A stretch of DNA of 64,000 nt, from contig OY783194.1 in NCBI GenBank assembly GCA_963678675.1, forward strand, positions 28,622,278 to 28,686,277, given 5' to 3'. Position 1 is the first letter of the stretch, and each line of letters begins with the position of its first letter. This document shows, in pieces, positions 49,317-62,235 of this stretch. Below the pieces are notes generated by a model. It had not been told where the DNA came from. It did no database searches and saw nothing but the letters and a program-made list of their open reading frames with translations. The stretch is from Xiphydria camelus. Taxonomy: Eukaryota; Arthropoda; Insecta; Hymenoptera; Xiphydriidae. Both the position numbers and the translations under genes were made by a program.

Positions 49317-50988
49317 TACATGCCTTAAAATATTCGAATTCATCACCAGTCAAATCAGCATTTTATTTCGTTCATGATCAAATTTTTAATTATTTTTATT
49401 TTATTTAACGGAGGAAATAATTTAATTATTAATTCATTTATTTCTCTGTCACTATAAATTACATAGTACGATCATCGAGTTATTCTTCGCGGAGGGTCGT
49501 AATGGAATAGGTCGACGAAATGTCAAGAAATACTTCTTTTCTTCCTCGAGAGCGATTCAAGGCTCCGATCCGAGGTAAATCTAAGAATGATAGACTCAAC
49601 AGCACTTAACCCTGACGCGACCTACTGATTCACTTATCCTATCTGCATAAAACGGTATAGATATCTGTGTCTGTAACCGAACGGCTCGGTCTACTCCATT
49701 AGCATAAATACACAGAAGTTAGTCCGCGCACGCCTTCGTTCTAAGGTCAATAGCATAGGGGCTCACGGTGACGAAAGATAATAATTAATCGTTTCCGCGT
49801 TGTACTTTGTCTAGGTTTCTGATAGCTATTTTTCTCTACATCGTTCTTTCACGGCGAAAACGTCGGAAAACTCGATATACAAGGTGATAATTAATAATGA
49901 AAATTTAGTAGCATTCACTGTATAATTAACTCGTAATTAAATTATCTTATATCCATAATTCAATAAAAACGTTCACTCGAGAATATAGGACACTTCTGCA
50001 ACGTTAATTACGCTTCTCTTACTAAATTATGTGAATTTCAACGAATTCGACAGATTCCAATGATTCCTGTTTCCAAATTCCTATCTCAAAATACGATATA
50101 CGCCATTTCCTCTATTAATATTCGGTGCGTCCTGTACCTACTCTTTATTCGTAGAATTTATAGCTAGAAAAATTTTCCCATTCCCCCGGAATAATGCGCA
50201 AGAGAGTGTCCAGACTTTCCCGTCAACATTAAATTGTAAAAGTTCGAACGAAGGCATCGGCGTTAGTGGGCATTGTGGTAGGAATTGGCTTTGAAAAGCG
50301 AACGGAATCCCGAGCTAAAAGTTGCCGCTGGTGGCCAATCACGTGCCGATTCACGGAGACGCGGATTGAATTTCAAAGAATCGACTCGTAGATGAGTGCG
50401 GGGTGTCGCAATTTTGAGTACCTACTTCATCGTATCAGTGGTGCTCCAGCTATTTCGTTCATAATACGAGACGTCGAATGATAACGGGGCGCCGCTCTTA
50501 TACCACCTGTCCCAAAATGCGCACCGGAATAAGACGGGTTATCCGCTCGCAGGAGCGGCTGTAATCCTGACAGTTAGAATCTTTCGGAGCCATTTCACCT
50601 TGACGTGCATATTTATCGGGTTCAAGGGCCGCCAGTTTGATTCTAGCTTTGCACATTAATTATGTCAGAGGTTGAGCGTACAGCGGCATACACACATTAG
50701 CCATATATTTATTAGCCGAAAGTTCGCGTCGCCGCAAACAATTCACCCAACTATTTCTGGTCGATCGGGCATTCCTTGGATTCTCAGCTATAAATATTCG
50801 ATATTAGCGGATCGAGTGATATATTCGCGGCTTCCGCGAGCCCGGCGATGGTTGGACCGCAAGGTCGTATACGGGGAGACGCTTAGCGTTCCCACGAGCA
50901 GACAAATGGGATAGGATACCACGAGGATCAAGGATCACGTAGGAAATTCTATTTCGCTCTACTTTTTCTTTCTCATCTCGACTTATGC

Positions 50989-51244
50989 GCAGAGAAAAAG
51001 AATTAGTTGGGTCTACTAAAAATTAATTGCAGGGTCACAATTAATTATTTATTTACATCAATTAGATCTTTTTTCGTATTAATCAGATATTTATGCTTTG
51101 CAACCACATATGTACTATTCCACATGATTGTAGGGAAGAGATATCTAATTGATGTGCATTACAAAATGTCATTGACATAAATAAATAATTACTTGCGACT
51201 CCAAATGTGATTTTCAGTGGATCTAACTAATTCTTTTTCTCTGT
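50989..51244. repeat. Fold-back MITE, family A copy 3
   Basis: Bounded by gcagagaaaaagaattagtt and aactaattctttttctctgt. The internal arm reads tgggtctactaaaaattaat. Confidence 0.75.
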
Positions 51245-52523
51245 GTAAAGACCGCGGGAAATGATAATATTGCACGTCTCGAAAAATACTTTATTTCTCG
51301 ACAATAAGTGCAGAAATTAATTGACTACCCGGTGAGTTTGAAAAAAATAATAAAAGAGTTCCATCGAAAGTGTTTGAAATAGGATAGCGTTAGGTGCAGA
51401 ACGAGGTATCCGTGTTGGCCCCTGCTTTCCACTACTAGCCGCGGAAACCAGGGGACATCTCGAGTGCCCGCGTTACGTAAGACTGCACGGGGCGCCGCCG
51501 AGCACCAAAGAATTAGGAACCCCTCTCCGCAGGGCGCGCGTTTTGTCTCCTTATTAAACTTCCGAGGTTCAGCTTTCACCCTAATCGGTATACACGCGCG
51601 TTCGCTCGTTATTTTCTCCGCTCACCCTTCCCGGAGAGAGACACGCGTTCTCCCTTTCTCCCTCTCTCCTCTCTCGTCCGAGACTCCGAAAAGCTCATTC
51701 CGCGAGCGCGGCGGGCGATTCCCTCGCGCGCTAAAAAGGTGGCGCGTGAACTTCCGAAAGTGTAAAGCGCGCGGGCGAGTCGATAAAACATAACTTTTTG
51801 CATTCTCCACGGCGGCGCGTCCTTCACATATTTTTCCCGGGGCGAATGGAAATTTCCCCCTTTTTTTTCGAGGGCGGTCCGCCGCGATGCGCCCCATATT
51901 TTCGCCGCGAGTAACGCGGAGCGACGTTTAAAAGTGGCCGGTAAGATCGTGCGTGTTCGCATTATCGCGCGAATTACCGGCGGTGTTCGTTCGCGTAGTC
52001 GCTCGCGTTCCCGACAACGCGATAATGAAACGACCAGAGCTGGATGATGCGCGCGTCGCTTCGTGACGATCGGACGATCGATTAACGGCGGAGCCCCGCC
52101 GCGCGAGGTTTAGGAGATAACGACTTCAATGTCAGACAGATAAACCGTAAACCCACTTTGACGGCGACCTAGTCCCCCTGGCCTGAAAAGCCGATCGTAT
52201 AATCGTCGCTGTAGCGGCGCGATTGTGCCGCTCGCGCGGAGGTGATCGCGTAATGCATCCGCAGAGGATGCCGCGTAGGCGTAGGGAGAAAGCGCGTGCA
52301 TGCAATTGAACGTCCGAGCGCAGTGAGCGCTTCGTCGGCGATGGACGCTTCAATTTAAATTGATGGAAATCGCATTAAGGGGAGTGTTGATGGAAGATGT
52401 GATCCATTGGAATAATCAGTGCTGATTGAACTGAATTGTATTTCGATCTGATCGATATTCATTCGAATCGACTAAATAACCCCAGTGGAAATTCTTTCTA
52501 GGCGTAGAATTGGGCCAAGTTAA

Positions 52524-52744
52524 CCCCTTCAGACCTGGTGTACACGAGAATGTACATTGGATTTTAGCTATTTTATTAAAAAATGTTACGCAAAAATACA
52601 ACTTTGTACTGCTTGCACGTAAATATAAGAAAATTTAAAAAATAAAGATTTCAAAAATATGTTAAAATATAATAACACCCCAAAGGCTAAAATATCATTA
52701 ACAATTTTGTTTACTCTGCGAAAAAAAAATCAGGTCTGAAGGGG
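52524..52744. mobile_element. 221-bp piggyBac-type MITE with TTAA target site
   Basis: Ends CCCCTTCAGACCTG and CAGGTCTGAAGGGG are perfect 14-base inverted repeats. They are flanked by TTAA at 52520-52523 and 52745-52748. The interior is AT-rich and non-coding. Confidence 0.88.
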
Positions 52745-52837
52745 TTAATTTGCCACGATATTATCTTGGCCCTGGATAAAAATGTTCCACTTTTTTTAAC
52801 CAGGACTATTACAGGCCCTCGTAACTTGGACCAATAC

Positions 52838-53034
52838 CATGTGAGGCTAAATTTACTCGCCAGGAAAGAAATTTCAATCACTATCATCTCATTACTTATG
52901 CATTTTTGGCCTATATCGATATAAGACTTTATTGTATGTAGATAAAAACGTAATCTTCAAAAAAGTATTATACAAATATGGGCCAAAAGCTCATAGATTG
53001 TGAGATAATAATGATTGAAGTTTAGCCTCATATG
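52838..53034. mobile_element. 197-bp fold-back MITE
   Basis: The left edge catgtgaggctaaa and right edge tttagcctcatatg mirror each other with one mismatch. Inside, ttcaatcactatcatctcat mirrors gagataataatgattgaa, and tttttggcc mirrors ggccaaaa. Confidence 0.75.
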
Positions 53035-53482
53035 ATTTAGGTTGACCTGATTTGAAATTAACGGGAAAGGGCAAAATAAAATTATCACGGATGCCCAGTT
53101 AAATCCAAAATGAATCCTAGATTGGGATGAAAGAGGAAAGTCGTGATAAAAATAACTTGGATGCTCAACTAAATCCTAACTTGGTCCTTATTTGGAATTA
53201 ACGGGGAAATACTTACTGTGGTAGCCCACATAACGCCTGTCATGGGCCTACATAATAATCTAGCATCCAAGCTAATTTTCCACTCGGGAAGCTCTTGGGA
53301 CTATTCATCTGATTGACATTTGTTCAAATAAAAAAATAATATAATCTACTATTTCAATTGTCGCGACCCGTCACGCTACGGCGGCCTGCCGCCAGATGGC
53401 GCCGACCCTTTCGGCCCTCGACTTGCGGCTCCCGGCCCACGGCTCTCGGCTCTCGTTAGTGGTCCGACGACGGGCAAGTTAC

Positions 53483-53490
53483 TATATAAG
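53483..53490 (+). promoter_or_regulatory. TATA box of the hammerhead-bearing element
   Basis: The sequence tatataag is placed about 41 bases upstream of the first ribozyme stem, so initiation would fall just before the ribozyme. Confidence 0.5.
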
Positions 53491-53523
53491 ACCGCAACTG
53501 CCCGTCTCTCACGGAGGACCACA

Positions 53524-53593
53524 GAGCGTCTAAGGCAGGAGTCGGCCTAGCCTTACTGACGAGTCCACAGGCCGACTCCGGGACGAAACGCTC
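53524..53593 (+). ncRNA. Type III hammerhead self-cleaving ribozyme with complementary loops
   Basis: All core elements are in place. Stem III is GAGCGT (53524-53529) with ACGCTC (53588-53593). C17 is 53530, giving a GUC cleavage triplet and a cut between 53530 and 53531. Stem I is TAAGGC (53531-53536) with GCCTTA (53550-53555). The core is CTGACGA (53556-53562). Stem II is GTCC (53563-53566) with GGAC (53581-53584), including the required G10.1-C11.1 pair, and is followed by GAA (53585-53587) and A15.1. The open helix is III, hence type III. Loop I (53538-53548, GGAGTCGGCCT) and loop II (53569-53579) are perfectly complementary over 11 nt, far beyond the usual loop contact. Confidence 0.88.
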
Positions 53594-56252
53594 CGCCGAA
53601 AATTTAGCAATTTTCTTTCAGTTTGAAGTACCAGTATCTCGACATTCTTGTAATCTGCAATTCGTATCTAATACTTTAATTCTCTCTTTTGAGTATCTCA
53701 TAACCGGATGAATATAAAAATCCCATTAGGACGCGAAGGGTTGATAAAAGAATGAAACTCGACATTAAATCGTGTAACCACGGGAGACGACCGCGCCATT
53801 ACGCGTATTTCTTCTCATTTTCGAGTTTAATAATGGCTTCAGTTCTTGGCTCGAAAATCGCAGGTGATCTTTCTGACGGAAATTCCTTCGCGTCGAATGA
53901 AAGCGACTATTAATAGCTTTAAAAGGAAAGGTGGAGCATTTTTAATCATAAAATTGACTACTTTCGATTCTCACTAAACATCTAAAATAATTCTTAGGGT
54001 TACTTCTTCTGAACTATTAATCGCAGGCATAATTTCACATTTGCGATAAATAAAATTTAAAGTGGCAAATTCTGCATCGTTCAACAAGAGTCGCGCGCCC
54101 GAATCCGCACCACACCTTCCCCCATCCCGGAATATTGCTATACGCGCGCGGTGATAGAATGTCAAGAAACGCGGTCCTTCGCGATCTCATCGCGCGCGAC
54201 GCTCGCATCCTTGAAGAAGCTGCACCGCGTTCCGCGCTCGTCGAGGGAACGACACAGTTGCATAAATTAAGAAGTGCAGCGCGCTTTGTGCCGCGGCATT
54301 CTTATCTTTCTCACCTTGAGCGAGGCTGCATATGGCATTCGTTGTGTAACGAATGTACGTACCTTTCCATTATGCAATTTGCAAATAAAGGCAGCGGGAT
54401 GCGCGCGGGCACGCCGTCGGATCGGGGCGTTGGCTGACGGACGGCGAAGTAATTTACGACTTTCACGCGAGTCGTGCTCCTTTTTTCTTCTTCGTGGTAC
54501 TCGTAAAAGTCTCGCTCGGCATGCGATGAGGGTGCAGTCTCGCTCGCACGCCCCCTCGTTACGCGCGATCCTCGCGATTCACGATGCGACGCGGTAAGCT
54601 TTCCCGCGCGAAGCTTAAGGGGCGTCTTTCAATTCTGGGGACTTTGAAAATAGCTCGTAGGATTTTTTTCAGGTGATGATTGGTGAGGATACACGGATAC
54701 AATGGACGAAAATCGCTTAATCGGTATTCGATTCTTATCGGTTAATCTTTAATGTCATCCAGTAAACATCGAATTCTCACTGAGCAATCATATCTGCTGG
54801 AGCAGTATGCCTTGAATGAAATTAAATATTTTCTAAGAGTCAAAAAATCAAGAACATGAGATATCTTGGATTCAGTGGAATAATCCAAAGGCCGTTAACG
54901 CGACCGAATTTACTACAAGTACACAGATCATTCTAATACTGCTCGAAATATTGTCGCCCGTCAAATTTTGTCAGCCACCATGGATGGCAATGGGCATCGT
55001 CTGCAATTTTCTTAATCTAATAATGTATTCTTAAACGATTACAAATAAAAAAATCGCGCGCTAGCGGCTTGGTAATAATTAGATACGATCGATTAAAATT
55101 GATTTTGGCGTATAAAAATAAGCTGGGAAAGAGATATCTCGGGACCACTGATTTGTGTCAATTTTTCCAACATACGATAATGCCAAAAAACGCCCCTTAA
55201 CGTCTGCTCAGAATTTTAAGTCAAATCTCGTTCGCGCGATCGAAACGCGCCGCCGCAATTGTTCGGACCGGCGACTTTGTCGCGATTTCTCGTCGAGAAA
55301 CGAATTCATAATTTACGGTCCAATTATCTCGAAAGAATCACGCGGCAAAAAAGTGAACACCAACTTCGTCGCGAGCATCTTAACTGGACTATCTGTTCCC
55401 CGCGCGATATCGTCTCGAAACTCTCATCCGAGATGCAAAGAATCCCCGGGTAACTCGACTGCACATATATAGGAGCGTACATAAGAAGCGTATATACAGA
55501 AGCGCAGACGTCCCGGCGCGGGAGGAGTCTCGAGAGAAGTTCCCGATCGGAGGGATAACTTTAACGAGACAAATAAATAAATCAGCGAACCCTTTTGAGG
55601 GGTATACATCAAAGTCCGCCGGGGAACTTATATCCACTTATCCGCTCGTCTCTCTAATGCGAAATACACTCTCCCCATAAATCTCGGAGTTTATTTATCG
55701 CGTCGACTGTTGTTGCGCCAACGTTTGCCCGGAGTTCCGGCCACAGAAATCGCACGATACACTCTGATACGGCGAATTGCCGAGATTCTTTGGCTCGAGT
55801 CGTCCATATTATAACGCGATTGACGTTTCACGGCTGAAGTGCGTTAATGCGATCGGTTCCCTTAAGTCGAGTCTCGTCGAAGAGGCGAAAAAGAAATTGA
55901 ATCCGACTCTCTCCCCCTTCTGGCGAGTCCTCGTTCGTTCCGATGAGCTCGCTCTCGAACCAGAGAGAGGGAGAATCAAAGAGAATTAGCATTTAAAGGA
56001 AAAATTTTCCGTCGACCAGTCAACTGCCTGCTTACGGCCATTAAATTGTACTTCTAAAAAGCCGGCTCAAGCCGGGATCTCAGTCAGTTGATAGTGAATG
56101 GGCCGAGAGGCGCAGACCCGTAAGCACAGTGAATTGCGGTGGAGGGTAGGCGGCGAATCGATTTTGCTCCCTGATGATATCGCGCGTCTTAGAAGTTCTT
56201 TGCCTTTTTTTCGTCAAAGGATATCGCTCTGCCGATTCTGGGTTTGAGATAC

Positions 56253-56464
56253 GCAGAGAAAAAAGAATTAGTTGGATCTATTTAAAATTAAATCTTTTTT
56301 CATACTAATCTGATATTTCTTCCTTGCAATCACAGACTATTTCACATGATTTTAAGGAAGAGATATTTTATTGATGTAATAACAAATTTCATTGATGTAA
56401 ATAAATAATTACTTGTAATCCCGCAAGTCATTTTCAGTAGATCCAACTAATTCCTTTTCCCTGT
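56253..56464. repeat. Fold-back MITE, family A copy 4 (shortened)
   Basis: Bounded by gcagagaaaaaagaattagt and actaattccttttccctgtg. It lacks the ttacttgcg segment of the left arm that other copies have. Confidence 0.75.
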
Positions 56465-56619
56465 GTACTTTTTCATCTCTGTGGATGCCCAATGTCGTGA
56501 AAAATTTCATTGATGTAAATAAATAATTACTTGTGATCCCGCAAGTCATTTTCAGTAGATCCAACTAATTCCTTTTCCCTGTGTACTTTTTCATCTCTGT
56601 GGATGCCCAATGTCGTGAA
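56384..56619. repeat. 118-bp direct tandem duplication spanning a MITE edge
   Basis: The block from aaatttcattgatgtaaata to cccaatgtcgtgaa occurs twice (starts 56384 and 56502) with one base difference seen (gtaatccc/gtgatccc). It covers the right half of the family A element plus 40 bases of flank. Confidence 0.85.
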
Positions 56620-58768
56620 TTTCTTCCATGGGAAATCTAGAGAAGTTACTGTTTGTGGAGGAAAGTGAAGTCGATCGTTAAGTAGAGATTTTCGAGAAAC
56701 CGAGTTCATGCAAGCGAGATATAATCATGTCGAATGTTTAAATATAGAAATTGACGAGAGGAAAAGTTAAATCGTTGTGATATTTCAATTCCGATCGGTG
56801 CTATCACTCTTAAATATCGACTACAGCCGAAGCGAATAAAAAATCGAGCTCAGTATCGACTATGAGTCTACACTATGCGAGATCGTTATTACTTCGGGTA
56901 TCCAAGTTGCCAGTTCGCGTTATACGTACCGCTATCGACAACTTTTAACGAGGTGGTATTGTAAGTAATCCTGGTAACCATGACATGGCACTAATTTGAA
57001 AGCGTATACGGTATGATGCGGAACCGGTATGTTTTCTGTGAGAAACTGGATATGTTTGTTACTCTCCTACATCGCCTTAGTAGTACAGAGCAATATTATT
57101 AGATCGACTACTTCTAGCTGCCACTGTATTATCCTATGAAATTAAATGGTTTTAGTCACTCCAATATTATAACACCATTATAAACATATACAGAGATGCT
57201 ATGTAAATGAAAAAAAACACTGCTTATAATTACAGATCGATCCATTATATAATTTTGATTATTTTCCCCGCATAAAAAAATACTATCAAAGTCCACTCCT
57301 GTCACCAAAAAGAGTCTCAACCCAAAAATTTCAGGATTTAATACCATTTCTCGACGCGAATCATACTATACCACCCAGGCGTCGCGACAGTCGCCTTTTC
57401 TAGCGACCGGATGTGAGAAATAAATAAATGACGAGAGATTTCAACGGGAGAGGGGTGGCGGTAGGTCGAGGCCAGGAACAGTTTCTGTGCAGATAGCGCG
57501 AGAGTTATGGTCTCGTTGGGAGGAGCGGGGGGTGGCCTAAGCCCCTTACTAACCTTACAACTCTGTAATTTTTACCCTTCGAGAAGTTAACGGTAATTTA
57601 CTGGTTCTCCGTAGACATTATATTCGGCCCCGTGACGTCGAGGAGTCGTATCCAGAAGGGAAGGAAATTCTCTGATCGACCGAATGCGTATTCGCTTCGT
57701 CGCACCGTAAAACCGTGTATCTCCCGAAATCGCGAGCTGTACGTTGATGATCGATGGTATCGATCTCCTTCGGCGAGAAACGTTGTCTGACCGGAGCAGA
57801 AATTGGAAAAATTTTTAACGAATTTGAGAGGGAAGTATTCTCTCGGCGCATTAACACGGGAAATCGTAGACAGAATAAAATAAAAAAAAGTAGTGGACAA
57901 ATTTGGCCTCTGGCTGTATTACAATTATGAATCGTAGCAAACGAGACACAATTATTTTCCGTGGTTTCGACCCGCTTTTCTCTGCTCGGCCCGAGGCTCT
58001 ACAGGGCGTTCGAATATTCGCTTCGCGAATAGCTAATGACGAGTCTGGTTGATCCGTCCGAGCTCTTCCTCTTCCTCGATATCGATCGCAATGAAAAAAA
58101 AGGAGTTCGAGGAAAGGAACTTAGAGGCACAGGTATCGAATTGCATCCAAAGACGAGTTCATTTGGACGTATACAGTTTACTCCATAGTATAACACTATC
58201 TCGTAACATAAGTAACATTGGTTCGCTCTCGCAGGTATGATACATAGTGATTCGGCATCATTATAGTGATGTAGAATAAGTATGAAGAAGGATCCGTAGC
58301 GTCTCTGTAACACTTATTCCCGCAGTTTTGACGTTCGAATCAATTGCGTGTTGGATGCACCTGATGTATCGTGGGAGGTTGCTCGACGAGAAGGTGGGTT
58401 TTAACGATTAATTATTAAATAATTACATTTTGCGCGCGTGTGTACCTCCCCCGTGAACTGTTCTCCACCAGCCTTCCCGTCGAGCGACATTTGAAGGTGT
58501 ACACTGACTCGTTCGTTGGGCACGTTTGTATGCGCGTAAATTAATTAATTTAGACCGTCAGCAGATCATATATTAACATGTCACCGGATCAATTTGAATC
58601 TGTCGTGTTTAACATGTTTGCACCACATTTGCCGAATACTCCTGCGGGGATATACAGTCCGATCTCTCTCTCGAGGTCGTAGGCTCGGGAGTAGCAAGCG
58701 TCTTACAAGGAAACTGACTTCTTTGAAATTATGATATGTTATTGTCCGTTAAAAAAAATAAGAGGTGC

Positions 58769-58996
58769 ATTTTCTCTTATGTGCACATAAGAGATTTTAA
58801 GGAGTATTCACCCCAGAAATTCGGCATATCGAAGAGCTGAATATATTAAATAATAAAAATATAAGTGTTAAGTTTCATCAAGTTATATAAAATCTGCATA
58901 ATCTCAATTTTTTGCATGATCACCTTTCGATATGCCGAATTTTGCTATTGAATTTCTCCCCATAAAATCGCTCATGGGCACGTAAGAAAAAATATG
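58769..58996. repeat. Fold-back repeat, about 230 bp
   Basis: The left arm (aaattcggcatatcgaag) and right arm (ctttcgatatgccgaatttt) are inverted copies. Outer parts also mirror (tctcttatgtgcacataaga against gggcacgtaagaaaaaat). Confidence 0.65.
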
Positions 58997-60797
58997 TTTT
59001 CATTTTTCGTATAATATATGACTTGCACAAGTAAATCGGAGGTGGGAATCATTAAACCTATCAAAGAATTAGGGGAAATCAGAAATCGTTACGTTCTGCT
59101 TGCTTGACCTCTATCGATGTCTGAAAAGTACATATAACAGACCAACCCCATCGTGCATTACTTTTTGTTACACAAATATGTTAGGATATTGTAACAAAAA
59201 TAAATCAAAATTTTTCAACAACGATAATAATCTAATTTTACAATGCAGCTGTGTTTATACAGGAAGCTCAATCCGGTTAAATTCAGGCCAATGAAATGTT
59301 CGTGATATTAACGACGTAACGTGATGTTTAATTGTATTACATGCATGTACGTACTAATCGATAGTTCTATCCGGTTATGCGGTCGAAATGATGGACTAGT
59401 TCACACCGCAACCGGATGCTTTGAGTACCGTATGTCGATATGACCTGGGGATTGTTAATGGATTGTGTAGAATAGATAATTCACGGTTTATCGATCACAG
59501 TCTAACGACACATTCGCGTATAATCATTGAAGTTACACATTTCATCAATCGGTCGTATCATTCAACATCCTAAGTATCCCAGAATATATAATATAACGGG
59601 ATTATTCGTATTAATTGTAATGAAGTTCTATTAAATCGACGTTTCATCCGAGTATACTACTACCACAAAAAGCTATACCGAAATAAATTAAATTAATTCA
59701 TTGAAGTTTTCGTGTTGATACGAATGCATAAAAGTGAGTAAATCAAGATCTATTCATCTATTGTATTAGGTATCGGTGACTATTAATTCTAGACGCCCTG
59801 CATGTGGACACCGATCGATTCAATATGACTTCACGGTATGGGATAGTTCTCACATCGAACATTCTCAGAATTGCAAGCATAACGTAAACATCTCCGGGGC
59901 GAATTGTAGGGTGGGGTGCCTACTGACTGGTGACGCCCTTCGTTCAATGCGTAGAGACGCCCTCAATCCATTCGCTTTGGCCAATTTGGCCCTTGGAAAA
60001 TACAGCAAATATTCGTATCCAGAGGATTCATTATATAATATTAATATGCATTAAATGCAGAAGCAAATGAGTTAACTTGTCTCAAAAACCTAGGCCCACT
60101 GGTACGGTAATTTCCCGAGTCCTTCACTCGTCGAAAATCGGACTGTATATGCCATTTCGCATGTAGTGAAGGAAATTCGTTTTTCTTCCTTCGCGTCCGT
60201 CACAAAATAAGGCAATAAAATTTGAATTCGTATAGATTTCTCATTTCGAATTGCGTTTTTCCTTTGCATAGCATCAAAATACACTTCTTTTTTTTTCGGA
60301 TTATTGAAGGAGACGACGATTTGTAGAAAAAATCATAATTTACTCTCTTGTGTCGCACTGAGATGTGGTGATAATTTAAGTTGAAAAAAATGAAATAAAT
60401 AGGATATAGTATAATATTTCTAGTAGGGGAAAGCGGGGTAAAATGAGGCACTTTCATTGGCTTCTACTTTCTATTAGTACTTATGGTAGTCGAAGGCCAA
60501 CTCGTGTACCTCGTCTTCTACTACTCTCCTCTACTAATTAAACCATGAATTTAGTTAACAATATTTGATTTTTCCCATGCAACAATCTCGTCGATATACA
60601 AAAATTCTGGAGAAAGAAACGTAATTCCTCTTTCTTTATAGGCAAGATGTAGATCATTCTCACGAGTCGCTTCAGATTCTTTTTCACGTTTATGAAATTG
60701 AAGATTTGTTTAATTATATCGCTAATTTCCATTGAGAGTCGTTCGGTCGAAAATTACCCAGCAAGTCGATCCCTCTGAGTCGTGCTGCGTTGCGTGA

Positions 60798-60798
<1 letters not shown>

Positions 60799-60828
<30 letters not shown>

Positions 60829-60840
60829 TATACACACCCA
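60799..60840. repeat. CA/CG microsatellite
   Basis: Alternating purine-pyrimidine run (cacacacatacacacacgcg and onward), with Z-DNA-forming composition. Confidence 0.85.
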
Positions 60841-62124
60841 TACTGTCAAAATTTACAACGCTATCGTATCAACTATCGTCGTTATCAATACTACTATATA
60901 TACTATTATTTATAATAAATTTTACGAATATCAGCATCGTATTCGTCAGTTTATTATCCGTACTATCCTTATGTACAAATTGACTTTCCCTTTTTCTTAA
61001 AGTACCTCAAGGATCCTCGAGGAACCTCGACCTTTAGTAACGCGAATTTTTGTGGGTATGACTCCCCCCGAAGAAACCTTAATATTTCACTGTTAAATCA
61101 CGCTGTTACACACGGGAACTATTTATGGGAAGCAAACTAAAATAATTGCAATTTGTTTCTGGTAACGAGCAATTTTTTGGTACACGCGACGCTGACGGAG
61201 ACGCATTTTCAATGCGCTACATCCAACACGCTTGTCTTATTTATAAAAGTAATCTCGTTTATCCGTGCCGCATCGATCGAAGCTCGCCGCGTTCTTCTTC
61301 ACTTTTGGCAATTAGATTTCAGTATTTGATAGCTACGTAGTATATGACTTACTTTACATGAGAGCTGAAGCGGAAGTGAAATTGAGATTCGTGGTAAATT
61401 TTACTATATCCATTAGTAAATTTACTGATGAAACAGTAAACGTTACCGTTATTCGGTGCGCTTTCCGGTTACTGAACGCATTTCGCCGCTCGGAACAGTA
61501 AATATTTCCGAACCACTGCCTGGGTTCTTCTTTTATTTTACTGTAGGAGATAATAAAATTTACTATGCAGGTTTTTCCGGGAAAATTTTCATTACCAAAG
61601 GAAATGAATTCGCGGATTGTAAATAGCGAAAAATAAATATCACTTTTAGTTAGCATTCCAACCTCGTATCCCGTTCACATCCGCCTCATCTCCGATGTAA
61701 CGATCTATGATCAATATTTGCACTTTATTTAGAAGCAATCGAATAACGAGGGCGATTCATCGGGCGAATTGCTCCGATCGTCATTTGATTTACAAGCGTA
61801 ACTTTCCGAAGTGAAATCAAAGAGCCGATGAAAATATAATATTGCGCTGAGTTCACTGTTATTATTTTTAACTCGATTTAAGCGGGCGAACTATCGGTCG
61901 ATAAAGCGACATTAGGAAAAAATCGCTCGTCCTTGCGCCGTTCGTCGACGAGCCAAACGAATGAACAGCCGGATTAAGGCCAAGACTCCACGCAAGCGTT
62001 TTGGCGGGGTAAACGCATGCGCTCAATGAATCGGGGAAGATAATATCGAAGGAATGCAGATTTTGCATAACATTAATATTAAAAGTACTCTTTCGACTTT
62101 CAGTTTTGCCGCGCGATCAAGAGA

Positions 62125-62235
62125 CTCGGCAGCCTCGATAGCAGTAGATATACTCCGTCATAGCTTAGCCATCGTACCGTTCCCACCAAGGCGGCGAATG
62201 TATCGCGGGCCGTAACTACTGGCTGCTAGCTGCAG
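62125..62235. repeat. Fold-back repeat, family G copy 2
   Basis: The inverted strand reads gcagccagtagttacggccc, close to gcagccagtagttatggtcc at 38909. The other arm (tagatatactccgtcatagc) is degenerate. Confidence 0.45.

Larger units (their letters stand above)
46790..53354. other. Intergenic or long-intron DNA without a supportable gene
   Basis: Apart from the repeats listed separately I see no exon chain. A minus-strand frame ending at donor gtaagtatg near 48,008 could be a 5' exon, but it has no partner. GC-rich open frames at 51.4-52.3 kb look like composition effects. Confidence 0.4.
53359..53609 (+). mobile_element. Solo-LTR-like or retrozyme-like element carrying a hammerhead ribozyme
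   Basis: A GC-rich island of about 250 bases in AT-rich surroundings. It could be read as TGTCGCGACC...TTTAGCA (TG...CA ends, LTR-like), or as 53360-53607 flanked by CAATT on both sides (53355-53359 and 53608-53612); these two readings compete. It has a TATA box at 53483 and a hammerhead ribozyme starting about 34-40 bases downstream, so a Pol II transcript would carry the ribozyme at its 5' end. There is no coding capacity and no second copy in the window. The boundaries and class are inference. Confidence 0.5.

Noticed and set aside
51464..52353. Cluster of open frames on both strands near 51.5-52.3 kb
   Set aside because: High GC lowers stop frequency. Arg/Pro-rich translations on both strands at once indicate a composition effect.
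59776..60054. 92-codon plus-strand frame with several Cys and His
   Set aside because: No known motif, no splice context and no conservation evidence; the Cys/His spacing fits no zinc finger.
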